Under the pieces are notes generated by a model, which saw nothing but the letters and a program-made list of their open reading frames with translations, did no database searches and was not told where the DNA came from. The translations under genes and the position numbers were made by a program. A DNA stretch of 63,875 bases from Symbiodinium natans (taxonomy: Eukaryota; Sar; Dinophyceae; Suessiales; Symbiodiniaceae), in the NCBI GenBank assembly GCA_905221605.1, contig CAJNDS010002422.1:1-63875 (forward strand). The letters are read 5' to 3'. Positions 55,601 through 63,875 of the stretch are shown here, in pieces (position 1 is the stretch's first letter; every line of letters starts with the position of its first letter).

Positions 55601-55679
55601 ACCCTAACAGCCCAAACGAGCCGACCGAAAGAGACTTGGCCCCGGGCCAAAGTAAAGGATGAGATCGTGCCACGACCTG

Positions 55680-56535
55680 GACCCTAAACCCTCAACCCTC
55701 AACCCTCAACCCTCAACCCTAAACCCTAAACCCTAAACCCTAAACCCTAAACCCTAAACCCTAAACCCTGAACCCTGAACCCGTGGTGCGAAATGCCAGA
55801 CCTGGAACTGCCTAATGGAACAAGCCCAAGTCCCAAACAACAAGAGTAGCAAAAACCAGCACTGCAACGATCACGCAAGCTGAAGGTCGGATATACTTTT
55901 AGGGAAACCGTGTCCCCTAAAGATCCCCTGCGACCTCCCAAGGCTTCTGAAAATCCACCTTTAAGGACTCCCCTGTGGTGCCCACCTTGCAGTGGGGAGA
56001 GGACTCTCGGGGCCGGAATAACTAGAATAGGGCCTTGGGGGTAAATATGTTACAGTATATTTATAAAGGGGCCATAAGGGAATATTATTAGTATTTCTTC
56101 CAACCCCTACATTGCACGTAGTGCCTTGCATTGGGGAGGCTGGGGTGGGGCCATGCTCGGATTCGGACTTCAGGTTGCAGCACGGTGTAGCTACAGCTTC
56201 ATGGCCGGGGCAACTGTGGGGGGGCCATCTTGCTTCCATGAATCCCCTCCCATCCATGAAGCAAAAACCTGAACCCTAAACCCTAAACCCTAATCCCTAA
56301 ACCCTAAGCCCTGAAACCCTAATCCCTAAACCCTAAACCCTAAACCCTAAACCCTAAACCCTAAACCCTAAACACAGACGAGCGCCGCGCTTCGATCGTT
56401 GATGCGGCGAGCTGCGGCCCATGCCTGGGAAATCACGACCAACCCCCCTGACCCCCTATAGGGTTTAGGGTTTAGGGTTTAGGGTTTAGGGTTTAGGGTT
56501 TAGGGTTTAGGGTTTAGGGTTTAGGGTTTAGGCTA
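55680..56535. repeat. Mosaic of telomere-type blocks
   Basis: CCCTCAA/CCCTAAA at 55680-55780, CCCTAAA at 56265-56372, TTTAGGG at 56458-56535. The island at 55785-56260 contains a family G relative at about 56000-56105 (GGGGCCATAAGGGAATATTA). Confidence 0.88.
56000..56105. mobile_element. Hairpin-like element, family G copy 3
   Basis: Contains GGGCCTTGGGGGTAAATA, AGGGGCCATAAGGGAATATT and CTTCCAACCCC, in the same order as copies 1 and 2. Confidence 0.45.
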
Positions 56536-57059
56536 CTCTTAGGGAATGAGGCTATTGAGTTTCCAACTTTTTGGCTTCTACGATAAGGGGATCCTACAAT
56601 TGGGGGATCCCTGATGCTCGTAAACCCCCATGTGAGAAGTGGGAAGCTCTCTCAGCACTCCCCGAACCCCCCAAACCCTTAACGGGTTGGGGGCTTATGA
56701 GGGCCTTGTAATGTTCAGTAGTATCATGAGAACCCAGAGCCACCCTTGTCGTGTTGTAGGGTTGTAAACCCTACAAACTAAACCCGCACCCTAAGCAGGC
56801 CATGAAAAAAGGGAACCTCCCATGTCTCTCCTTTGCTGCGGGTTCATAGGGGCTAGTAGGTCTACGGTTTAACTGAAGGTTTCAGAAGTTTAAGCGCTTT
56901 TCAAGGGCTTTAAGAGCTTTGAGGGCTTTAACACACGACTGCAGGCTTAGGATTTAAGGAAACAGCCGCGCGGGCTTTCTCGAAACGATCGTCCCGTTTG
57001 CAGGGGGGTTCCTGCTATAACACGGAGCCTTGTATGCAAGGTGCCTACACCAAAGACCC
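56536..57059. other. Unique stretch, no gene; family J relative
   Basis: At 56545-56620 lies a family J-type segment (GGGGATCCTACAATTGGGGG). The rest, to 57059, has scattered GGGCTTTAAGAGC words and no convincing frame. Confidence 0.4.
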
Positions 57060-57862
57060 TAACTAAACCCTAAACCCTAAACCCTAAACCCTAAACCCTA
57101 ACTTCTGAGGCGCCTTGATGCAGAGGCCCAGAGTCCGCACGCGATCATCCAGGCGCACGTAGTGACCCACAAGCCTAGGGTTTAGGGCTTAGGGCTTAGG
57201 GATCAGGGCTTAGGGCTTAGGGTTTAGGGTTTAGGGTTTAGGGTTTAGGGTTTAGGGTTTAGGGTTTAGGGTTTAGGGTTTAGGGTTTAGGGTTTAGGGT
57301 TTAGGCAGGGTTCAGGGCTTGGGGTTCAGGGTCCAGGGCTTAGGGTAGGATTTTGCTGCGATGTCGCGCGGAAGCTGCGAAGGTTACAAGAGAGGTTCGC
57401 TGGGAGTGAAAAAGTGTGCGAAGGGCAGTCATGGCCGTACTGCGGACAGCACCTCTTCAGGTTCAGGGTCTAGGGTTTAGGGTTTAGGGTTTAGGGTTTA
57501 GGGTTTAGGGTTTAGGGTTTAGGGTTGAGGGTTTAGGGTTGAGGGTTTAGGGTTTAGGGCTTAGGGCTTAGGGCTTAGGGCTTAGGGCTTAGGGCTTAGG
57601 GCTTAGGGCTTAGGGCTTAGGGCTTAGGGCTTAGGGCTTAGGGCTCCCACCCGCCACTCTCCTTACTTCTCCACTAACCAAAGGAAAAACGGTTAAACTT
57701 TGTTATTCCTACTACATAAGGAAACCCAAAAAGTTTGAAGGGGGTTTAGGGTTTAGGGTTTAGGGTTTAGGGTTTAGGGTTTAGGGTTTAGGGTTTAGGG
57801 TTTAGGGTTTAGGGTTTAGGGTTTAGGGTTTAGGGTTTAGGGTTTAGGGTTTAGGGTTTAAA
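57060..57862. repeat. Telomere-type arrays including a (TTAGGGC)n tract
   Basis: CCCTAAA at 57060-57100, TTTAGGG at 57177-57345, TTTAGGG at 57465-57558 changing to a homogenised TTAGGGC tract at 57559-57645 (about 12 units), and pure TTTAGGG at 57743-57862. Confidence 0.92.
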
Positions 57863-57969
57863 GTTCAACTATTGGCTAAGTAATGTCTCTAAGGGGGCGA
57901 ACCATCCTGACCTGTTGCTTCTACCCTGAAACCCTCATTCCTGCAACCCGCCAACCCCTGAAGCCTCAA

Positions 57970-58175
57970 CCCTGAACCCTGAACCCTAAACCCTAAACCC
58001 TAGACCCTAAACCCTTTAAACCCTTTAACCCTTTAAACCCTTTAAACCCTTTAAACCCTTTAAACCCTTTAAACCCTTTAAACCCTTTAAACCCTTAAAA
58101 CCCTTTAAACCCTTTAAACCCTTTAAACCCTTTAAACCCTTTAAACCCTACACCCTAAACCCCAAACCCTAACCC
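57970..58175 (-). repeat. Variant array CCCTTTAAA (9-mer)
   Basis: Normal CCCTAAA units pass into about 14 units of CCCTTTAAA (58014-58145) and back. A local expansion of a variant unit within a telomere-type array. Confidence 0.92.
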
Positions 58176-58269
58176 CTCAAAACTCCTCGCCTGGAGTTCA
58201 CAACGGCCAGGACGTTGTTCACGCTCAAGTCGCAAGAAACCATGCCAGGCCTGACTTAGCAGTGGGTCT

Positions 58270-58435
58270 GGGAGGTTTCAGGGTTTCAGGGGTTCAGGGT
58301 TTCAGGTTTCAGGGTTTCAGGGTTTCAGGGTTTCAGGGTGTCAGGGTTTCAGGGTTTCAGGGTTTCAGGGTTTCAGGGTTTCAGGGTTTCAGGGTTTTAG
58401 GGTTTCAGGGTTTTAGGGTTTAGGGCTTAGGCCAC
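58270..58435 (+). repeat. Variant array TTTCAGGG (8-mer)
   Basis: About 17 units of TTTCAGGG with a few TTTTAGGG at the end. Another locally homogenised variant. Confidence 0.92.
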
Positions 58436-58574
58436 GTTGGGTTTAAGGCTTTTCAGGGCGTACAGGGTTGTCGTTATAGGTGTCGGGGGTTGGTAATCAG
58501 GGTTTGCTGCATTCGCAGGGTTTATAGGTTTCATAGGGTTGATAGGGTTTACGAGATTTATGGGATCTGGAGGG

Positions 58575-59055
58575 TCCCTAAACCCTAAACCCTAAACCCT
58601 AAACCCCAAACCCTGCACCCCCCCCCCCCCCCCCAACAAAGCCCTCAACTTCCTAAACTAACCCCAACCCGGGGCCCGCACCGAAGCGGCGCCCAATGCA
58701 AGATCGGCACCTCCAGGGGCCCCCAGAAGGGTTTAGGGTTTAGGGTTTAGGGTTTAGGGTTTGGGGTTTGGGGTTTAGGGTTTAGGGTTTAGGGAAAAAG
58801 GGTTTGGGGTTTAGGGTTTAGGGTTTGGGGTTTAGGGTTTAGGGTTTAGGGTTTGGGGTTTAGGGTTTAGGGTTTAGGGTTTAGGGCTTAGGGTTTAGGG
58901 TTTAGGGTTTAGGGTTGAGGGTTGAGGGTTTAGGGTTTAGGGTTGACGGGACACGAAGGGAACTGCAGGGCTTTAAGGCTTGAGGTTTAGGCTTTGAGGC
59001 TTAAGCTTTGGGGCTTAGGGTTTGGGGTTTGAGGTTTAGGGTTTTAGTTCTTGCG
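58575..59055. repeat. Mosaic of telomere-type blocks with a poly-C
   Basis: CCCTAAA at 58575-58615 followed by a C run at 58618-58634, then TTTAGGG/TTTGGGG at 58728-58950 and degenerate words to about 59045. Confidence 0.88.
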
Positions 59056-59574
59056 GTTCACCCTGAAGAAGTAAAACTCACTGTATTCTGCCAGGCTCCT
59101 TCTTGGTAGGCCGGAATGGTTTGGCTGGAATGGTTTGGGGGGTTTGGGGGGTTTGGAGAGGGGGGGTGGGGGTGAAAGGGGGTTTGGGGAGGTTTGGGAG
59201 GAAAAGTGGCCGAGGAAACTACGCACATTGCCCATCCAGTAGGGGGGCAGTCACATAAGGTGGAACTTCCCAAATTGAGGGCTCAGGAGCACCAGCCGGA
59301 ATGTAGGAAACAGCTCCCAAGCTGCACTCCAGATAAGGGAGGCCCCCAACACCCCTGTAACTGCTAGCTGTTGGGGTTCAGGGTTCATTGTTCATCGTTC
59401 AGGGTTTCTCCGAAAAATCCTGAAACCCATCAGCTCCGAAAATTTCCCCGAGATTTTGTGGGAAGACCACATGCTGGGCGCACCTGGGCCCCAAATCTGG
59501 CCTCGACGTAGTGTGTCTTGGCCTGTGCCCCGCGTGACTTCGGCTTGGGTTCCATCACTCAAGGCTCGGGATTC
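59056..59574. other. Unique stretch, no gene recognised
   Basis: Includes a G-rich GGTTTGGGG/GGAATGG patch near 59110-59205. Minus frames there are Pro/Ser-rich and follow from composition. Confidence 0.4.
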
Positions 59575-59710
59575 AGGCCTTCGGGTTCAGGGTTCAGGGT
59601 TCAGGGTTCAGGGTTTCGGGTTTCGGGTTTAGGGTTTCGGGTTTAGGGTTTAGGGTTTAGGGTTTAGGGTTTAGGGTTTAGGGTTTAGGGTTTAGGGTTT
59701 AGGATTTAGG
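59575..59710 (+). repeat. TTCAGGG to TTTAGGG array
   Basis: Begins with about four TTCAGGG units, passes through TTTCGGG and becomes regular TTTAGGG. Confidence 0.92.
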
Positions 59711-61011
59711 GCTCCAGCTTCTGCGGGCAACGAAAGTTTCACCCTCAAAGGGTACTGACTTGAGCACCAAGAGGTTTGTGGCTTCAACGCACAGGCATTT
59801 AGGGATTTGGGGTTCGGAGGTTCAGTTCAGGTGTGTGTCAGGGAAGCCCATTCCGGGCAAGATTCCTGACAATAAAACCTCAAGTCCTGAACCTTACGAA
59901 CCTTCTCAACCTAGAACATAAACCATGAGCTCTGATGACCTACTAACCCTAGAACACTTGAAATCCTGAAACCCTGGACCCCTGAAGCCCGAAACTTCGA
60001 GGCTCTAAAGCCTAAACCCCTAAACCCCGTGAACCCCGTGAACCCCGTCAACCCCGTAAACCCCGTAAACCCCCTAAACCTCCTCAACCCCCTACAGCGC
60101 CAGAACACCCTAAACACGCCAAAACCTTAAACCTTAAACCCTAAACCCGCCCTAAACCCCTAAGCTCCAAACGTTCACGCAAACTTGTTCCCAGACAACA
60201 GGGCAGGGAGCCTTCGTCAGCTCGGCGGAGATTTGCCGTAGAACCTGAGAAAAGAGTATCGGAAGGACTTCTAGTAGGGAATGAGAGAATGAGTACCTTA
60301 TATCCCTTTTCTGTACCCTTAAAGGATTACAAAGGGTACCTCATTCCTTCACTCCCTACTAAGAACCAGTCAGCTGTCGTTGAACCAGGGTTCACGGCCT
60401 GGGCACTGAAATGAAAGCAGTACCCTCGAAGTAGAGTTGGACTCGAGATTAGGCACGAAAGGAGGGGCCCTTACAGTGACTTTATTTAGGGGTTAGTGAC
60501 TTTATTTAGGGGTTAGGCTTAGGGTTGCAGGTTTCAAGACGCGAAAGAGGGCAGGGATGCATTAGTATCCCTGAATGGTACGTGGCGGGTATGTCGGGGT
60601 TTAAAGGGGGTAGGGTGCCGTGAGGACAGTTTAGGGTTTAGGATTTTGGGTTTAGCTATAGCCATACTGGCGGAAGCGGCTGCACAAGGTAACCCTGACA
60701 TCTGCTCTATCATGTGGGTATTTCGGGGCAGAAGATCCAGATGCATCAAGCATACCCAAACCCACAACCGCCAACCCTAAACGGGTGTAGGGCTTAGGAG
60801 GGAGTGAGGTACCCTATGAAATCCCTTAAAGGGGTATATCGGTATATTACATATCTCGCCCTAAACGGGGTTAGGGTTTGGGTACCCCCAAAACCCCCGA
60901 AGCCTCAAAACCCTGAAGCTTCTGAACCTAGTCATGCATCTGCCGCCCGAGAAGCGTGGATCTGAGAATTTCGCGTCGATGCTCCTGCAGAGGCTGTCAA
61001 TAGCCCTGTTG
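59711..61011. other. Unique stretch with small repeats, no gene
   Basis: Holds a short 9-mer tract (CCCCGTGAA/CCCCGTAAA, about 60023-60085), a 20-bp direct repeat GTGACTTTATTTAGGGGTTA (about 60476 and 60495), the family I hairpin at 60264-60369 and a looser relative at about 60795-60860. No convincing gene. Confidence 0.5.
60264..60369. mobile_element. Hairpin element, family I copy 3
   Basis: About 106 bp. GGACTTCTAGTAGGGAATGA pairs with TCCCTACTAAGAACCAG, and an inner GAGTACCTTATA pairs with the GGGTACCTC side. Same architecture as copies 1 and 2. Confidence 0.7.
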
Positions 61012-62050
61012 AGGGTTTAGGGTTTAGGGTTTAGGGTTTAGGGTTTAGGGTTTAGGGTTTAGGGTGTAGGGTGTAGGGTTTAGGGTTTAGGGTTTAGGGT
61101 TTAGGGTTTAGGGTTTAGGGTCCTGGTTCGGGGCCCTAGGGAGGGTCTCGGGGGTTTTGGGGGCTCGAGGATTAAAGCCCCTAAAACCCAAAAACCTTCA
61201 ACCTTAAAACCCTAACCCCTAGAACCCTAAAACCCCCTACGGGGGATGTAGGGTGGTTTAAGCCTAAGGTAGCTCAGCGAGCTTCAGGTGGAGAATGAGA
61301 GTGGTTTCGGGCTCAGCGGAGAAACGCCACCCAAACCCTCACCCCCCCCTCAAGCCTGCACGACCCTCAACTCTACTGTCCCCCAAACCCTACACCCTGA
61401 ACCCTGAACCCTCAGCCCAAAAACCCTAAACCCTAAACCCTAAACCCTGAACCCTGAACCCTCAGCCCAAAAACCCTAAACCCCAAACCACTAGAGCCTC
61501 ATGAAACCTGCCCGACAGCTGCGTCCTGGGACCCGCACCTCGGCTCTTGACGTGCGGTCGATATTCAGTCTCTGGGCTCGAAGGTCTCGAGTTGAGGGGT
61601 TCTGGGCTTGGGGTCTTAGGGATTTAGGGTCAGGGTTTTAGAGGGTTAGGGTTTCGGGTTTAGGGCTACAGGGGCTTGGGGTTTAGGGTTCAGGGTTATA
61701 GGGGTTTGGGGTTTAGGGTTTCAGGGGGTAAGGGGTTTAGGGGTTTAGGGTTTAGGGTTTAGGGTTGAGGGTTTAGGGTTTAGGGTGTAGAAGTTAGGTC
61801 GCTACATGGGCCTTTCCGAAATGAGGGGTCCTTACTATCAGGGAATCCTACTATATGCGGGTCCATTATAGGGGTCCCTTATATATTCGTAAACTCCTAA
61901 ATTCAGAGAGAGCCTAAAAAGCAACATCCACACCACAATCCTCCAGACTGCACGCCTAAAGTCCTCAACCCCGAACCTAACCTGAACCTCAAAATTCCTC
62001 AATCACAATGCCGAAACCCTAAACCCTAAACCCTAAACCCTAAACCCCTA
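61012..62050. repeat. Mosaic of telomere-type blocks
   Basis: TTTAGGG at 61012-61120, CCCTAAA/CCCTGAA at 61380-61490, degenerate TTTAGGG at 61670-61795, CCCTAAA at 62010-62050. A family J-like segment lies at about 61800-61890. Confidence 0.88.
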
Positions 62051-62569
62051 GAACACGGGAGGTAAGCCAGGGAGTCGAGGCACGCAGACGTCGACATCGC
62101 TCGTTGGGGTCCAGAAACCTGCGTGCCGGTGGCGCGGCGCTTGGGGTTTAAGGGGGGCTTAAGGGGATTAAGGGGTTTAAGGGGTTAAGGGGCTTTTATT
62201 CAGGGGTTTAAGGGGTTTGGGGGGATTTAGGGGATTTGGGGGTGGAAGGTGTTTAAGGGATTTAAGGGGCTGAAGGGGTTTAGGGTTCAGGGTTAAGGCG
62301 TCTTAGCTCTGAGGGTCTAGGGGCTCAGGGTTTGAAGGCCTAGGGTTTTAGAGCCATTGGGTTTGAGGGTCTAGGGAAAAAGGGTTTAAGAGTCCATAGG
62401 CTCCAGGCATTGAACGTATCAGGGCTTTTGCGGGGGTTATAAGGGCTTTTCACCTTAAGAGTTGACTGTTTAGGTTTTCTGGCTTGGTAGGGCCTTCAGG
62501 GGGACTAAGGTAATTCCACCTCAGCGGCCCTTTCTCAAGATATGCAGGAGGTTCTGAAATTTACGAGTC
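62051..62569. repeat. Degenerate GGGGTTTAA-type repeats, then unique sequence
   Basis: At 62143-62290 there are many GGGGTTTAAGGGG-like words with variable spacing, then diverged words to about 62400. No gene is seen. Confidence 0.55.
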
Positions 62570-62599
62570 TTGTCGCATGTGTATTTTAAGAAAATGGGA

Positions 62600-62935
62600 C
62601 GCTGTGGGAGTGCACTTTTTTCACAAAAAAACACGCAAAACTTGAAAAACAAAACTAAAAAACACACGAAAAACGTGCAACAAGAAATACTACACAAAAA
62701 ACCCTACAAACAAAAAACTAAAAAAAAAACAATCCTGAGGGACTTTGTTGCGGAGCCGGACCCCTGGGAAGAGTCTCTCAGGATTGGTTGTTTTGTTTTA
62801 TTTTTTTTTAATGGTTTTTTTGTTTTTTTGGTTTTTTTTTGTTTTTTTTTGGTTTTTTTGGCTTGTGTATTATTGGAGATGTTGCTGCATTGTTTTTTTG
62901 TACGGTTTTTCGGTGTCTTCTGAAGGGTGTTTTTT
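62600..62935. repeat. Large A-rich/T-rich inverted repeat with a defined core
   Basis: The core arms CAATCCTGAGGGACT (62730-62744) and AGTCTCTCAGGATTG (62772-62786) are inverted with one mismatch. They are extended outward by an A-rich left arm (62600-62729) and a T-rich right arm (62787-62935) that can pair loosely. The hydrophobic Phe-rich frame across the right arm is a product of T-richness. Confidence 0.6.
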
Positions 62936-63209
62936 GGGTTTAATTAGGCTTTTTGGTGTTATTTCATTTTTGCACGCTTTTCTTCTACAATTGTTTTTGG
63001 TATTTGTGTTTTGTGTCTGGTTTTATATTCCTGAGTGCCCTTTTGCACGTGACAAAAGCACTAACATGGACAATCAAGCACCCCGCAGTATGTGTTTCTC
63101 TCATCTGGCGGGCGATGAACGAAGTGTCCTGATGCTTGCGAGCGAGAGACGTGACAAAATTCTCTCAAGGTCCTGCTTTGCACAAATTTAAACAACATTG
63201 ATATATTAT

Positions 63210-63470
63210 CCATGAATTTCGTGCTCCCAGCCACATGGTTTGAAAAGCATGGATTTTTTGGAAAGCATTGGCTTTACCGATGTTTTTCGGCTCTATCCTT
63301 CAAAAAAATTGTAAAACCAATGTTATCCATGAATTTCGTGCTCGCAGCCACATGGTTTGAAAACCATGGATTTTGGAAAACGTCGGTTTTACCAATGTTT
63401 TTCGGCTCCATCCTTCAACAACATTGGTAGAACCAATGTTTTCCATGAATTTCGTGATCTGAGGCTCTCT
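63210..63470. repeat. Tandem repeat of about 117 bp, 2.3 units
   Basis: CCATGAATTTCGTGCTC starts units at 63210 and 63327; a third partial unit starts at 63443. Each unit has GCCACATGGTTTGAAAA and TTTTTCGGCTC words. Confidence 0.8.
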
Positions 63471-63875
63471 CCTAGCCACCATTTCTCGAGGAGGTACCAA
63501 AAAACTCGAATCCTGCAAAATCTCGAGAGAGTACCAAAAACCTCCATATAATCAATCACGCCCCAACACGCAAAGCATGACACCTATCCGAAAAAAATTA
63601 CCTTAGCTAGGATGTCTCAAGCAATCATCCCCAATAAGCAAAACCGAATATCTATACTAAACACTGTACCTTAGCAACATATTCTAAGACATCACGCCCT
63701 AAGGCTCCTACCAATTTAATAAGGTTCCTATCAATTTAAACAGGGTTCTTATTCATGTTACTGGGATTCGCAAAGGGTTTTAATTAAATTTTAAGGATTA
63801 GGCTCATATTAGTTTAGGGATTCTATTGTTTTTCAGGCCTATTGTTTCCTATTCATTTTAGTCAGATTCCTTCTC
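63471..63875. other. AT-rich unique end of the window
   Basis: No telomere-type units and no gene recognised. Repeated short words such as CTATCAATTT and TTTTAATTAAATTTTAAGG give an AT-rich character unlike the mosaic. The repeat-rich domain may end near 62.1-62.5 kb. Confidence 0.45.

Noticed and set aside
62745-63191. Phe-rich 148-residue frame resembling a membrane protein
   Set aside because: Encoded by a T-rich arm of a foldback; hydrophobicity is due to TTT codons.

Overview
The window is nuclear DNA of a eukaryote. Evidence: long arrays of the heptamer TTTAGGG/CCCTAAA, a spliced glycosyltransferase gene, non-LTR-type reverse transcriptase remains, microsatellites and complex satellites, and no bacterial operon structure. 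TTTAGGG telomere units, intron-sized hairpins without usable GT-AG borders, intronless genes with many CCCH zinc fingers and a weak spliced-leader-like motif together point to an alveolate, most likely a dinoflagellate or a Syndiniales relative such as Amoebophrya. That placement is inference. The window reads as a subtelomeric or heterochromatic region. One assembly gap of 100 N lies at 41276-41375.

Layout. Positions 1-7283 are almost entirely satellite: a degenerate GTCGTATGTCC repeat, a run of 79 G, an AT-rich AATTTAAAT palindromic satellite, a nested palindrome, about 15 units of an 88-bp tandem repeat and about 2.9 kb of purine/pyrimidine-skewed repeats. The block from 1024 to 7261 is bracketed by inverted copies of one short sequence, each next to a G (or C) homopolymer. 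Positions 7538-10215 (minus strand) hold a decayed retroelement whose reverse transcriptase has Penelope-like motifs, preceded by an ORF1. Positions 10863-12367 begin a mosaic of short telomere-repeat blocks and 50-500 bp unique islands that fills most of the rest of the window. A 112-bp satellite of about 24 units sits at about 12480-15180.

Positions 19.3-23.6 kb are a gene island on the minus strand. A beta-1,4-galactosyltransferase-like (GT7) gene can be followed over at least four exons. Two of its introns are about 104-bp hairpin elements of one family, and a third intron contains a telomere-repeat block and another hairpin.

Positions 34676-53081 carry two near-identical copies of a unit coding for a protein of about 2,600 residues with a WW domain, an S1 domain and six CCCH zinc fingers. 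Copy A (34676-41275) runs into the gap; copy B (44251-53081) is complete and has 285-287 bp direct repeats at both ends, lying directly against telomere repeats. It is either a tandemly duplicated RNA-binding-protein gene or an LTR-like element that landed in telomere DNA. From 53082 to about 62050 the telomere mosaic resumes with several inverted-repeat elements. The last 1.8 kb is AT-rich, with a hairpin and a three-unit tandem repeat.

The genes do not form a pathway. The shared theme is repeat biology: interstitial telomere arrays, at least six families of 80-150 bp hairpin elements, retroelement debris and a duplicated RNA-binding-protein unit.
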